Shown one piece after another: positions 32,050 through 43,405 of a stretch of 64,000 nucleotides of DNA. Source of the stretch: Ditylenchus dipsaci. Taxonomy: Eukaryota > Nematoda > Chromadorea > Rhabditida > Anguinidae. The notes under the pieces are model-generated. The model did not search any database. It was not told where the DNA came from and saw nothing but the letters and a program-made list of their open reading frames with translations. The translations under genes and the position numbers were made by a program. The DNA is taken from positions 80,908 through 144,907 of the forward strand of contig SADC01000207.1 of assembly GCA_004194705.1 (NCBI GenBank). Direction: 5' to 3'. The stretch's first letter is position 1, and every line of letters begins with the position of its first letter.

Positions 32050-32194
32050 CTATAGTTTAATTTAAAAAAATTGCCATTTTTTCACTTAACAGAAAATTCG
32101 ATGCCCTTTTCACTTGTTTTTTAACCGCTAGCATAAAGAACATTGGCAAAGAAACCAATTAAGCTGTCTACTGTATAATAAAACTTACCATATT

Positions 32195-32292
32195 TTATCT
32201 AATAAGCGCCTCCCAAATGCCGTATTTATTCATCCATTCTTCGCCTATGGGACCAATTATGTGTGTTGAATCATCAGAATTGACATCTGATG
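32195..32292 (-). CDS. Candidate terminal exon
   Basis: Acceptor ATTTTAAG| with two leading bases, frame SDVNSDDSTHIIGPIGEEWM then NKYGIWEALIR and stop at 32195-32197. The other two frames are closed. It is followed after the stop by ATATG|GTAAG, so the 3' UTR may be spliced. Confidence 0.45.
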
Positions 32293-32690
32293 CTTAAAAT
32301 TTTTGAGTTTAACTCAAAACTTGGCAAAACCAGGCGTGTTCAAGGGGGCCATCAAATCTAAGACCTCGAAAATTTTTCAAAATTAATATTTAAGCTACGA
32401 AACGGCGCCTCTTCTGCTTGTAAATTAAAATTTCAAAATACGATAAAAGCGCCGATAGGCGCTTGTTGTCCCTAGTACGGCTATATCCTTCAATAAATTT
32501 TAATCTGGTCAAAGTTAGGATAACCAGGACATTTGCTCAAAATTTGCAAAAATATGATATTTCATCTAGTGCTTATTGCTCTTTTGACGCTATAGAAAAT
32601 GTAATAATAAGGTTTTAGTTTTTTTTTCAGAAAATAATGAATTTGTATTCTAGACTCATGCTAACCAGTTTTCGAAGCAATCAACGTTGA

Positions 32691-32748
32691 GGTTTCTTTT
32701 TTTCCTGGTCTTTCTTGATTTCTAGTTCTTTAGTAATTTCATCGTTCT
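32691..32748 (-). CDS. Candidate terminal exon, Lys/Glu-rich
   Basis: Acceptor ATATTTTTTCAG|, two leading bases, frame NDEITKELEIKKDQEKKKPQ then R and stop at 32691-32693. It lies just downstream, on the minus strand, of the transposon at 32790. Confidence 0.45.
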
Positions 32749-32789
32749 CTGAAAAAATATTAATGAAAGACTTATACATAATAGACCTA

Positions 32790-33680
32790 CTGTATATTCT
32801 CCATAAATTACCAACTCTCTAATAATTACCACCCCCACAGGGGCTTAAAAATAATTACCCACCCTATAATGGTTTTGCGACACCTTATTGCGTTTTTCGC
32901 TACATTTTATAAAAAAAACTTTCTGATATCGTGGTAAGTCAGTTAATTAGTCTCTCAGAAAACCCTTTTTATAATGTTGTATTTTTTAAAACATAATTTC
33001 TAGTGAAATTTTTTAATCGTGATACTAAAATCAATCATTGAATATTTAGTCAAAAAATAATTTATCTCTTTCAAAACTTTGAGTCGATCTTTTATTGAGT
33101 TTAGTTTCCGGTCACCGTCTGTGAGCTTTACCACGCTTTTCGTTATGCCAACAAAAATTTTGCCAATGGTATGTTTTAGCATTTTTCAATAGCTTTTTTT
33201 TCTCAAGTACCCTTACTCTCATCTCAGGCAAATTACCACTCATTTTGTAGCTGTGAGAGATGTTTAGTTTTGCGTATTGATATCAAATTTTTATTTTTTT
33301 TTGAAGTCATGACACTATAAGGTAACCCTGTGTTTTAGTTTCTCGATAGATAATATTTATTGCACCATCTCTTAAAAATTAGAATTTAAAGATAAAAGTA
33401 TGGACCAAATTATTGTTTGTACTTGCTTCATATTGTAAAAATTTTTTTTTTAGCTAAAATATACTTTTTTATACGCTGCTTATTGATGTTATGGCTCGTA
33501 AGATTTTGACTAAAAATCTTAAAAATTTATAAGATTTGGAATGGAAAATAAGTACAAATCTTTTGAAAAAATATCATTTTGAGCCCTAATTTATACGATA
33601 ATTTTGTTAAAAGATAATTACCCACCCTTCAGAGGGGTTAAAAAATAATTACGCATGGGTAATAAATAGAGAATTTACGG
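32790..33680. mobile_element. Non-autonomous ccgtat-type pogo element
   Basis: Ends ctgtatattctccataaatt and taataaatagagaatttacgg, TA on both sides (32788-32789, 33681-33682). Subterminal ctctaataattaccacccc / ataattacccaccc repeats match the plan of 21249-22420. No transposase frame was found. Confidence 0.8.
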
Positions 33681-33703
33681 TATATATACGATTATAAAAA
33701 TTT

Positions 33704-33807
33704 CTATGCCTGTATATAATTCAAAAATCTCTTGTAGATTTTTTTATCTATGTCATCTCTTTTTTGTAAAATACCTTGGAGTTGTTTTACTGCTTGCTTT
33801 TTTCTTT
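33704..33807 (-). CDS. Coiled-coil terminal exon candidate
   Basis: The minus frame KQAVKQLQGILQKRDDIDKK then IYKRFLNYIQA stops at 33704-33706. Upstream on the same strand a low-complexity Lys-rich stretch after TTTTTCAG| is in another frame, so either a frameshift or a different acceptor applies. Confidence 0.4.
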
Positions 33808-34011
33808 TTTATTGTTCTTTTTCCTTTCGACTTTTTCTTCATTCCTGAAAAAAAGCTTTATCAATGACAATTCTTATTTCTTACGCCATAATTACTATAT
33901 CAGGCACATCCACCTTGACTTCAAGGGTATGTATCTTGGGCAGAGTGAATATTTTGAAATTTTTTGATTGCGTTTCTTAGATGCTAGTCACAAAAATTTT
34001 GAGTCTCTTAC

Positions 34012-34038
34012 TGAATTTGGTTAAGTTTTGCTTTAGCC
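34012..34038 (-). CDS. Possible 27 nt microexon
   Basis: The minus strand reads TAACGTAG| then LKQNLTKF then |GTAAGAG, with two leading and one trailing base. It has the same phase as the exon ending GLLELGLTKY at 44923. It is too short to be sure of. Confidence 0.2.
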
Positions 34039-34765
34039 CTACGTTAACTTAATACGCTTGAGTTAGACCATTATCGAAATATTTTAACTCAAAGTCTGAC
34101 TATAGCTGCAGGTTATTGAATGAGCTGTATCAGGATTTTTTTTTCTTTCTAAAAAAACCTTGAAAATCAAGGCGCTAGAAAAGGCGCTTTTTGCATGTCT
34201 TGTTTCCACTTAATTTCAAAGTCATTTTTAAAAACATTTCAAAATTCTGATATTGACGCTGTTTACTAAAAATTAAAATTAAAAAACTGTCTTGTCACTG
34301 ACAGTGATTTTCAGTCAATTTTTGCCATTTGTAAATGTAGAACAATATTGAAAGTATAAAAATGCGATACGCAAATGTTGAAAACGTCTGATTACAGTCG
34401 ATGCTCGATAAAACTCTCTTAGATATATTTATTTCGGCCACAATCTGACAAGTTTATCCAAATAATTAGTTAAACCCTAAATTATTAACAAAAGAGATAT
34501 TTTGGTTTTTTAGTTCCTCAATCTCGTTAATTTTTTCATGAAACATACGCTTGTAGATGCAGCGTCTGATTTACGATCAAAATTTGTTATATCTATCTTT
34601 TGAATAATGTCCTTTTTCGGCTTGGTGATACCTAAGATGTATATTGTAGAATAATAAGGATTTCTTTTTCAAAAAAAAAATTAAAGTTAAATGCGCACAT
34701 TATGATGCAGCTCGTTTTTGCAATAACAAATTGCAGTCAAATACGAATATTGCAAAACAACGTAT

Positions 34766-35090
34766 TTAGATGTCCATATATGAGACAGTGCGCCAAATAG
34801 ATATCCCGTATATGGGACAAGTTCGTTCCACTTTTACGCATATTTTTAAAATAATCGCTAGTATCTTTGGCCGATCTAGATCCAAAGATCGCAAGGATTC
34901 CGATTTCGCAAAATATTTTTTTAAAAATCGTGCAATTTTCTTATTCAGACCCTCGATATTGTCAAAAATAGCGTGTTTGTTAATCAAGACTCATGATTTT
35001 TAGTAAAAATTATATAATTTAGTGAAAACGACTGGTAAAATCAGAATCCTGCAATTTTGCTACTTGACTAGCCAAAAAAAATAAAAAAAT
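34766..35090. repeat. Decayed pogo-like MITE with common core
   Basis: gggacaagttcgttccactt and cgcaaggattccgatttcgc lie in the left half, and the inverse gactggtaaaatcagaatcc lies near 35030. The ends are not recoverable. The preceding 34396 acagtcgatgctcgataaaa is another isolated pogo-like end. Confidence 0.5.
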
Positions 35091-35341
35091 CGTCAAAAAT
35101 AGAGACACCGTCGCCAAGCTTTTTAAAAATTAGCGAAAAATTGACTGAACAATGGTTTTTTTGTTTTGAAATTGTTGTATCGTTGAATGATATGGCAGAC
35201 GAAGAACACGAATTAAACAATATAACTTTATAACAAACAACTATTACAACAAAAATGGCGCCGAATACCGTTTAAAACGCCGAGTGCCGTACATCAAGGC
35301 CAGCACTGTGCAACCATGGTCTGTCTGGTCCTAAAAATGTA

Positions 35342-35487
35342 GTTGGGAAAATTGAGCCGGGAAAATTGAGCCGTGGAAAATTGAGCCGATTTTTTATGTT
35401 TACCATTTATATACCATAAAATAAGACGATTTTTGTGAAGTTGATCAATCGTACCAATTCAAACTTCCCGGTTCAATTTTCCCAACT
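35342..35487. mobile_element. Foldback MITE, word gggaaaattgagccg
   Basis: The left arm has three copies of gg(g)aaaattgagccg. The right arm is cttcccggttcaattttccc. The outer bases gttggg / cccaac match. 146 bp in all. Confidence 0.75.
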
Positions 35488-35694
35488 CCCCGATTACCTA
35501 ATATTGACTGAAATTGGAAAAGAAAGGTTAAGGTTGAAGTAAACACTTCGTGTTTAAAATAGCCCTAGAGGGTAGTCTTAAACCCGGAATAGGTACTACT
35601 GGTCAGGTGCATATCTACCTGGATGGCCTGAAAATATAATTAAGTCAGATTTGAAAACAAATCGTCCTATCATTTTGTTGTATCATAGCTAGAG

Positions 35695-36960
35695 CAGGGG
35701 TCCCAACCAAAATTTCGAAATATCAGGCATAGACCTTCAAAAATCAGGCATTTGTAGTGAAAAATTTCGAAAAATCAGGCACGAGATCAAAAACAAGCCA
35801 AATCCAAAAAACAAGCCAAAAATTCAAAAACATCGAAATTCTTTATTAAAACAATGAAAACAAACATTCAGTCACCAAAAGCATACTTTTCCACTCCTCT
35901 TGCCTTTATCACCAACTCAGTATTTGCCAAAAAGTAATCGGGAACATTAGAACAATCAAAATCAGAGTTACTTTTCACGCAAACAAATGAATTAACTGTT
36001 TCGAAGGAAAAGCTGTTTCTTTCTTCTGTCCAAAGAGCTTTGGTGATCGAGAAGACTGACTCACAGAACGAATTTGATGAAAGGACACTGAGCCAGGCAG
36101 AGACTAGTTTCTTCATTTGAACGATGTTTTTGCTTTTGAAGAGAATATTCCATTTTCCGGCGACGTCTAGTTGATCGAATTCTGTGTCACTCAGTCTTTC
36201 TAGATTTCCTATAAAACCAGAATCACTACCGTTCTCTAACCTTTAAATGCCTACCATTCATTTCAACCACTTCGTCGAAGAGTTCGTCGCGCTCGTCAGG
36301 ATTATTAGAGACAAAGGGATAGAAGACTTAGCCACCTCATTGAAGTTGATATTCGATGCGCCAAGATCAAGCCAATGCATTTTTCTGACGCCATAATCCT
36401 TGGATATTTCAAAGCGTAGGCAGCACTGAATTTTGTTAATCCTCTTTTAGGCGTGTCATGCGAATGCTTTCTTCGGCCGCCGGCAACGATCTACAAAACA
36501 TCTTAACATTAGGATCTGCTGAGAAATACAATTAAAAAATTGCCTGTTCATCATCCAACCCGCTGAGATTTCCCTCATCGCTACTTGTCGATTCTAGCTG
36601 ATTGCTTGCCTGCTCTTGTTCACTGTTTGCATTTTGCTTTCCTTCTTCACCGGTTCGCGATTTTTCTGCTTTGGTTCGAACAAGCTATAAATGCGGTCCA
36701 TTTGAGAGTTGGTAGATAAACTGAAAGCAGAAATATAGTAACCGTAAAGGCAGAAAATAGACAGAGAAGCAAGAACGATTAAAGCAAAACAAACAAAACG
36801 TTAGACAAAATTAGAAGTGGTGCGCAATGCGCAACAAAGATATGGACAAAATTTTCGCTGCGGAAACGATTTTTTTTTGAACTTTTGCATGATTTTTGAA
36901 ACCAAAAAATCAGGCAGCGTGGTCAAAACCTACCCTTGCCTAAGCCTAAAGCCTAAAATT
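35695..36960 (-). mobile_element. hAT transposon remnant
   Basis: The left end caggggtcccaaccaaaatt looks like a hAT terminus; the right end is not certain. The word aatcaggca repeats near both ends. It encodes a hAT transposase remnant on the minus strand. Confidence 0.6.
35868..36710 (-). pseudogene. hAT transposase remnant (N- and C-terminal parts)
   Basis: From high to low coordinates, the first block is MDRIYSLFEPKQKNR with an acidic Ser-rich segment in a second frame (SNQLESTSSDEGNLSGLDDE). The next is RGLTKFSAAYALKYPRIM at about 36460-36390. The last is DERDELFDEVVEMN, joined over a 50-60 bp intron (|GTAGGC ... TTTATAG|, about 36204-36254) to NLERLSDTEFDQLDVAGKWN and CESVFSITKALWTEERN. 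The last part is the hAT dimerisation region. The catalytic centre is missing and frames shift at least twice. It belongs to the same subfamily as 9178-9729. Confidence 0.75.
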
Positions 36961-37808
36961 TACACCAGATGAACCAAATCAAAAGGAGTAATAAGCCAAA
37001 TGGCACTGGCAATCACATATACATGTTTATACCACAGTTTTTATTTTAATAGTAAAAAAAAATATTTTAATAGTAAAAAATATTCAAAATTATTACTTTT
37101 CCTTATATCTGACCAAAATTAAGTTAAAAAAACCTTGAATTCTTCAAAAAGACCATCTGGCATTCATGAATTTTAGTCAGAAACTGTTTACAAATGTTTT
37201 TTGTATTAAAATGTTTGCATGTTTGCATTTGTATTTCTTTCACAAATATGTTAATTTCAATTGTTGTTGAGTGGTAAAGAGCTAACACATCAACGTTAAT
37301 TCAGAGCTCAAACCGCTTGCATTTTTGCATTTGTATTTCTCTTACATGTTAAGCAGGAAAAAATGCTTAGAACGTGTTTTGGGTGACTTTTAAAAAATTC
37401 GGGGGGTGGATTGGGGGGAGGCAGGGATTGGTTGGTAACGGGATAAGTACCCCGAAACCTATTTTCTGGACTACTTAGGACATGCTGTAGTCGGTTTGGT
37501 AGTGGTGAAATGCCGCTTTGTAAGGTATTTTTTGAGTTTTTATTAAAATCGAGTTTTGCTAAAACCAATTATTTTCCAATGCTCAAAAAATACCACACAA
37601 ACCTTATTTTACTATATCAACCATCTTCAGCATGTCCGAATCAGTCCAGAAAACAGAATTCGGCACATGAAAGCGTGAACAAAATTTTTTTGATCCAAGT
37701 GGACGACCACTTGGTTTAGTTGATGCATGGATTATCCACAACGCTCCAAAACTAATTTAGCCACCCTCTTTGTTTACTAAAGCTTCAGAGTTAGGTCTAT
37801 TTTTGATT
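36961..37808. other. Spacer with one small shared motif
   Basis: gtggacgaccacttggttta...gatgcatggattatccac (37695-37740) recurs at 23826-23870 and in part at 14640-14665. Otherwise AT-rich with no exon I can support. Confidence 0.35.
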
Positions 37809-37810
37809 TA

Positions 37811-38380
37811 CAGGGTGGTCTTTATAATCTCCCTAGTTTGTTTTCGCCATAACTTTTTAAATTCGTAGTTTTTCGGCGAGATCTTTTTTTTTATTCGAAA
37901 GAGCTGCTCTGCGCCAAGCGATTGGTACCAAACATGCTTATAACACTTTATTCGAAACACCAAAAATCAAAAATCAACGAAAACCTTGCTTCCAATTCTT
38001 TTCTTGTTCTTCAGATCGCCCTTCTTGAATTTTGCGCACCACTTCTTGATTGATTTTGCATCCGGAGCTGTTACTCGATGATCGGCTTGATTGGCTCTCT
38101 GTTCACGTCGATATCTCTGCTGGAAGCTGGATACGCTCTTGCCCTCTTCGATAACCATTCTACGCACTGAGATCGTTGCTGAGGCGAAAAAGACATCTAA
38201 AAAGACACATTTTTAAACGAGCCGTAGCTGATCAACAAAATCATGACAAATTATAATTTTGGTACTAATCGCTTGGCGCAAAGCAGCTCTTTCGAATAAA
38301 AAAAAATATCTCGTCGAAAAACCACGAATTCAAAAAGTTATGGCGAAAACAAACTAGGGAGATTATAAAAGACCACTCTG
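37811..38380 (-). mobile_element. mariner-type element with about 125 bp inverted ends
   Basis: The ends cagggtggtctttataatct and gattataaaagaccactctg are flanked by TA (37809-37810, 38381-38382). Long arms include gccataactttttaaattcg and ctgcgccaagcgattggtac. The interior encodes only the N-terminal DNA-binding part of a transposase. Confidence 0.85.
37965..38196 (-). pseudogene. mariner-type transposase N-terminus (HTH)
   Basis: ATG 38196 opens MSFSPQQRSQ. After a one-base shift it continues MVIEEGKSVSSFQQRYRREQ, then APDAKSIKKWCAKFKKGDL. This is the HTH layout common in Tc1/mariner relatives of arthropods and other invertebrates (Q-R-rich helix, basic helix, then sI..W..KF..G). It ends soon after, at 37967, and the DDE domain is absent. 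Confidence 0.7.
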
Positions 38381-38382
38381 TA

Positions 38383-39365
38383 TAATTTCAAGATTTTCGG
38401 GCATCCAAAAATTCAGCCCACGGGTTAAATTAGAGGATACGGTAATGAAGAACACTTTCGGAATATCTATAACGCTATGTTTCCGTTCAGAACCAACGAA
38501 ATCCGAATAGCTTTTTTTAAAATCGGCGCAATTTTCCCAGCGCAATTTTCCGGCGCAATTTTCCCGACACCCTAAAAATTGCAAGGATTCTGATTTTACT
38601 AGTCGCTTTTCCAGAATCATGCAATTTTCCCATACTAATACCTGAAACACCTCAATGGCGCACTGTCCATTAATTTTGCGCCACACGATTTGCAACCAAG
38701 ATATGCACCACAATAATTGAGAATTACGATTGTTGCATGAGAGAATATGAAATTTCGACTGCAAGATTTACGCCCAAAGATTCTCGCTGCGTCCTTGAGT
38801 GCTGCAAGATTCGAGCCTCATAATTTGTGTGTCAATATATTTGCCGCGAAAATTTGTGGCACAATATTTAAGAATGATAGACAAAAAATTGTCGAATTTG
38901 TGCTGCAAAATTTGAGAAGCGAAGTTTTCAATGGGCAAAATTGAAGGATTTTTCCAAAAATGATCGGCGAAATCAGAATTGCAGCGCATAAAATGCAGCG
39001 CAAATCTTACAGCGAATTTCTTGCAGTTAAAAATCTCACAATTTCTCAAATGGCATTATAAAATCATATGACTTTAAATTTTATTGCCCAAATTTTGCTA
39101 GGTCAATATGATTACCGTATTTTATTTCAAGGCGTGTCCTTTCTTGTTTGAATATATAATGACCATTTCTGCATCTTCACGAGAATTTGCTTAATTATAA
39201 AAAATCACACATTCAGGGCTTTCAAACAAGCATAAGCTTTGTTAAATATGTCCAAGTAAATAAAAATTTACAGACTAAAACAATTTTAACTTAAAAAAAC
39301 ACCCTGTATTTTCGCGATTTCTCGATCTGGCTCTGAAATCTTAGCTTAAAGGGGCATGCTTGCCA
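38383..39365. other. Spacer with tandem cgcaattttcc words and decayed core
   Basis: 38526-38570 has three copies of cgcaattttcc(c/g), like a foldback arm. aaggattctgattttactag (38583) is the common MITE core. The block 38755-39050 has many aaatttg/caaattt words in both orientations but no clear ends. Confidence 0.4.
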
Positions 39366-39368
39366 CCG

Positions 39369-39615
39369 ATGGAAATATTTTGAAAGGCGGGTACAAGATC
39401 AATTCAAACGAGAATCATTTTGACATAAATTTTAGTTGAGTACCCTGCGGGAATAACTAATCAAAAACACTTCCTAGTGGGGTAGAGGCGTCGGATGAAG
39501 TTGGCTGTCGGTTCGATTTCCACTCGAGGTACAATTTGTCCTCGCTTTTCTAAAATATTGTCGAATTTATTCTCGTTTGAATTTCGCTGGTACCCGCCTT
39601 TCAAAATATTCCCAT
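39369..39615. mobile_element. Inverted-repeat element enclosing a tRNA-like segment
   Basis: gatggaaatattttgaaagg...cgggtac pairs with gtacccgcctttcaaaatat...cccatc. Inside, 39474-39535 reads tagtggggtagaggcgt and then ggttcgatttccactcg, similar to box A and box B of a tRNA promoter. Immediately to the right, 39630-39720 is the inverse of 43190-43245. Confidence 0.6.
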
Positions 39616-39893
39616 CGGCGAATGAAAAAATCAAGTGGACCCAAAATAGTACGCTTAGAGAAAAATAATTTTCGGAGGGGGCGGGCACTTTTGGCTTTTA
39701 CGGAGCAAGCGGAGCCAGAGCTAGAGAATTATACAACACTGGTCCGGTGTCAAAAATTTTAGGTTTTGAGTTCACTTTCCGACGTGATATAAAAACCTAT
39801 ATAAAAAACGTTCATCTCAGTTGGTTTAATGTGTTACGGACTGTGACATTTGAAGGTTTAAGCTTTTTGGCTAAAATACTTACGATGTTGCCA

Positions 39894-39960
39894 TTTCACG
39901 TTAATCAAATCTAGTTCTACATCAATAACCTTTTCTCGTCTTTTCATTTTTTCTTTATGA
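39894..39960 (-). CDS. Candidate internal exon, coiled-coil family
   Basis: The frame EKMKRREKVIDVELDLINVK then WQH ends in phase 1 at C|GTAAGTATT. It resembles the exon at 44923-45021 (EKVVDKNIDAINLK, also ending C|GTAAGT). The acceptor is not fixed. Confidence 0.5.
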
Positions 39961-40021
39961 GATAAGTACACTTAAAGTTATTTACGAATTATCTATATAT
40001 TTTTAATATAAAATGTTTGTT

Positions 40022-40209
40022 TTACCATATTTCGTTCCAGATCATACAAGGCGATACAACGAATAGAGTTATTCTAAATTTAGCTTCGAAGAGTTTTTTA
40101 TTAGCTTCGAATAAATGCTCCGGAACTGTATCTTTGTACAAAAATTTATCATCGTAAATTCAAGAAAGGCGTCAAAACAATCAATCAATAATCTTTTTTG
40201 CAGATTCAT
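40022..40209 (-). CDS. Candidate exon or pseudo-exon, coiled-coil family
   Basis: ATG 40209 opens MNLQKRLLIDCFDAFLEF. A one-base shift near 40153 leads to DDKFLYKDTVPEHLFEANKK then FRITLFVVSPCMIWNEIW, with stop at 40022-40024 and a possible donor |GTAAAA just before it. It parallels 41940-42180 (LDDKFLVSYNEKYKKSLDDI). Confidence 0.45.
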
Positions 40210-40229
40210 CTTTTTAACAGTCACCTTGT

Positions 40230-40837
40230 CTTAAAAGTTACAGTATATTTTAAATTTAAATATTGCACCTTTTTCAAGTGCTTTTTGACTAAAAGCTGAA
40301 CCGTGATATTTTTAATTCTATTTTTATGTTATATGTGCTCCATACGTGCTCCATATTATTTTGGGCTTTGATCTTTTCGTATTTATTTTCAGCCACTTCT
40401 AAAAACCGTCATTACACCCAGTGTTTGAAAACTTGGCTGGTCTCTAACTTATACAGTCGTAAGCGGGCACCCCAAAAAAAAGAAGCCCGAGATGCTTGCT
40501 TATGGAGGTTGCCCTTATATCAAGGTTTCTTGAACCGTCAAAAGCCATCAATGTCCTTATCTCAAGGTTTTATCATATTATTAGAGAGTGGGAGTTCATA
40601 AAGGAATGAAGTAATCCATATCAGTATTGTGAAAAGTTATGTAAATTACTTTTCAACAATAGCATATGATACCCTGGTTATGTTTTTTAAAAATATTAAT
40701 AAACTAAAAGATCAAGGTAAATAATAAAACAAATAAAAGATTGAAAGAAATGAAAGAAATTGCAGCACGAAAATTCAGATAATTTAGCTTAAAATTAAGA
40801 ATAATTGACCTTTTCAATATTATAACGTTCAATTTTA
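40230..40837. other. Spacer
   Basis: A pogo-like end cagtcgtaagcgggcacccc stands alone at 40455. The plus-strand frame of 91 codons at 40326-40601 runs across it and is not supported by splice signals or composition. Confidence 0.3.
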
Positions 40838-40970
40838 AAAACAGCGCCGGAGCCATAGACCTTTGAAAAACAGCGCCGGGGCCAGCGCGGGACAAAAAAT
40901 TTTAGTGCCGGCGCCGAGCGCCGGCCTGGCGCTGTTTTTTCCCGGGCAGCGCTGGTTTCACACTGTGGTT
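40838..40970. repeat. G/C-rich cagcgccgg repeat
   Basis: Several copies of cagcgccgg(a/g)gcca in both orientations form a short G/C island in AT-rich DNA. A related block is at 60190-60400 and a weaker one at 8180-8230. Confidence 0.6.
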
Positions 40971-41059
40971 TAACACTGGTTATTAACGATTGGTGTAAAA
41001 AAATTAGGGATTGAAAATAAAAATTTATTAACTTAAGGTTGCAAAATCCCATTTTCTAG

Positions 41060-41630
41060 TCAAAATCCCCCCCCCTTATTGTCTGTCCTCGTTTAAGCAA
41101 TTTTTTCTGCTCAACAAGATAAAAAAAGCATTTCTGAACACTTTCTTAGTGAAAAATCTTTAAATCTGTGTGAAAATTTTGCTCCCACATCTCAGAATAG
41201 ATGGCCTTTCCAATGAATTTTCGATCAATTTTTAGCTTTTTCACAGCAAATAAAGGCAATAAGTACCTTTTATTCATAATTAAAATGGGGGTCATTTTTT
41301 GGTGGTTGGAAAAAACAAAATTTTTGCTTTTAGTTCTAGATTTTAGTTTTAGATATCTGATGTAAAATTTTCTGTCAGCAAAAGTTCATTCAAAATTTTA
41401 TTCATAATTGTCGATAATAAAAAAACAACAGCTAGTTTGATTAGGACTGTTGACCGATAAAGTGCAGTTTGATTAATTAAACTGTACCTTATTTCTCGAA
41501 GAGAACCCCATTCTTCATTTTTCGACTTAGTCTTTAGAGTGAGGGCCATTTTTGATTGACAATCTAAAGATTTTTGAAGTTCGAATTGTAGAAGCCAATA
41601 GCTTCTATTAGAGTAAATGCGCTAAGTGGT
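41060..41630. other. Spacer
   Basis: A minus-strand frame at 41349-41549 (MALTLKTKSKNEEWGSLRE) has some coding character. It may be a further piece of the interrupted minus-strand gene at 41940-42180, but no splice junction links it. Confidence 0.25.
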
Positions 41631-41635
41631 TCTGA

Positions 41636-41937
41636 GGTGCAGGATCAAAATACCCAAAGACAAAATACCCAATTACAAAATACCAAGGACAAAATACCCA
41701 AAATACCTAAAATACCCAAGAGTGGTTTTTTAGTGGGCTTTGACGTCCTATTAATATGATAGTAGCAGATGGTGCATATTATGATAATAATATTAGGATA
41801 ATAGCGTTCAGTGAACATTATCTGCACAATATGTATATTGGGTATTTTGACCATTGGGTATTTTTGACCATTGGGTATTTTGTACTTTGGGTATTTGTCC
41901 TTGGGTATTTTGTCTTTGGGTATTATGATCCTGCACC
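41636..41937. mobile_element. Foldback element, word caaaataccca, inserted in a gene remnant
   Basis: Outer ends ggtgcaggatcaaaataccc and gggtattatgatcctgcacc. Arms contain four to six copies of (a)caaaataccca in opposite orientation. Flanking duplication is ggttctga (41628-41635) against ggtttctga (41938-41946). It interrupts the coding frame of 41940-42180. Confidence 0.85.
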
Positions 41938-41939
41938 GG

Positions 41940-42180
41940 TTTCTGAAAAAGAGCATACCTAGAGAAGAAGCATACGAAAAAAGAAAATGTAGTCCATATC
42001 GCTCCAAAATATCATCTAACGATTTCTTGTACTTCTCATTATAGCTAACTAGGAATTTATCATCTAAAAAATAAAAAAATTGCTTTTTAAATTGTTTTTT
42101 TAACAGTGCTAAACAACCTTTTCTATACCATTCTTTTTCTCGCTCTTCATTTTCTGAATATTTAAAGTCAATTTCTAGGT
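41940..42180 (-). CDS. Coiled-coil family exon, cut by a foldback insertion
   Basis: Acceptor GTTAACCAG|, two leading bases, then one long open frame: LEIDFKYSENEEREKEWYRK, LALLKKQFKKQFFYFLDDKF, YNEKYKKSLDDILERYGLHF and SYASSLGMLFFRN. The frame then runs into the foldback. The segment YASSLGML(F/L)FR recurs in the exon at 45512-45684, and ER..W.YR in 45069-45330. No database family comes to mind. The interruption means this copy is probably not functional unless the insertion is spliced out. Confidence 0.6.
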
Positions 42181-42242
42181 CTGGTTAACTGTTTTCGGTA
42201 TTTAGACCAAAAACTGCCATTGAAAAAATAAATAAGGACGTA

Positions 42243-42923
42243 CAGGGTGAGGCATCCTTAGCGCGGGATTTGTTTTGCTTATAACCTACTTTTTTTATTC
42301 GGAATAATTTTTGATGCGTTGGAAAGAAGAAGCTTCAGGCATTTGTCCAGCACCAAACATTCATAATGACATTTATCGAAACATAGCAAAAATACATCAT
42401 CGAAAAATCAGCAACCTTTCAAGTGTGATTTTTCCGATTATTCGATATTTTCATATTGCTGTTCAATACTCCGGCCTTGGACTTTAATGTATCGAAAAGT
42501 ATTCTTTATGGCATATGCTGTTTAAATCCTTTGCTTGAGCTCTCCGTGGCCGCTTACTCGCGGATCTGACGCCATGTGATTCCTTTGGGGATGGCATAAA
42601 GAGCAATGCTACCGAGGGAGCCGGCCAGCCTGGAAAATTTCTAGCAAATGATTGAAAGCTCATCCGCTATTGGACAACTGCTACAAAAAACGCTTCCGTT
42701 AATGCATTCAAGTCAAAATCTGAATATATATGGAAATATTGAAAAATCGAAAAAATCAGTTTCAAAATGTTGCTGATTGTATTATGATGTATTTTTGCTG
42801 TGTTTCAAGAATTGTTATTATGAATGTGAGATTGCAAAAAATGCCATAAAAATGATTCCGAATAAATGAAAAAGAAGTAAACTACAAGCAAAAGGAATCC
42901 CGCGCTAAAGATGCCTCAGCCTG
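42243..42923. mobile_element. mariner-type MITE (681 bp)
   Basis: Ends cagggtgaggcatccttagc (TA before it) and gctaaagatgcctcagcctg (CA after it). The arms extend inward for at least 120 bp with mismatches (gcgggattt..., acctactttttttattcggaa / ttccgaataaatgaaaaagaag). No open frame of note. Confidence 0.8.
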
Positions 42924-43148
42924 CATAGCTAAACTTACCTAAATATTTCTCCAACTTATTTCTTTTATTTTTATAGTTTTTTTAGAATTGCTGCACTCTC
43001 CTTGTCTGTTTTTGCTTAAAAAAACGCATATACATTGTTAAAATACGTGATATCGAAAAAATATTGCAAATACACAGCTATATAGTGTAAAAAAATTGGT
43101 TGAACGCCGTTTCAGAAATAAGCAATGAAAAACATAATCAGGGATTAA

Positions 43149-43405
43149 TAGCCTGAATAGCTCACTGTTAGAGCTGCGGAATAACAGCAGCCCAAGTGCC
43201 CGCCTCCTTCAAAGAGTATTTTTCTCTGAGCCAACTTTTTTTATTTTTCACCTATTTCACATCTTTTGCACCAATAATACCAAGGGTATTTGGCCTCTTA
43301 CCGGCCAAATACTTCGCCTCAGTGAAAAATACTCTTTGGAATGGGTCAGGCACTTGGGTTTTTACGCTGCGGAAGCGAGTGAATGTAAAAATGGTAAAAA
43401 TGCCA
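43149..43405. repeat. tRNA-like SINE fragment with hairpin body
   Basis: tgaatagctcactgttagag is box-A-like. The body 43186-43385 is an imperfect palindrome (agtgcccgcctccttcaaag / ctttggaatgggtcaggcac; ccaagggtatttggcc / ggccaaatacttcg). The part 43190-43245 recurs inverted at 39630-39680. Confidence 0.5.

Noticed and set aside
40326..40601. 91-codon plus-strand frame with a hydrophobic start resembling a signal peptide.
   Set aside because: It crosses an isolated pogo-like end (cagtcgtaagcgggcacc), has no splice or composition support, and the later residues follow that repeat.
41645..42007. 120-codon minus-strand frame.
   Set aside because: It fuses the real exon end (SYASSLGMLFF) with the caaaataccca foldback array, so most of it is repeat translation.
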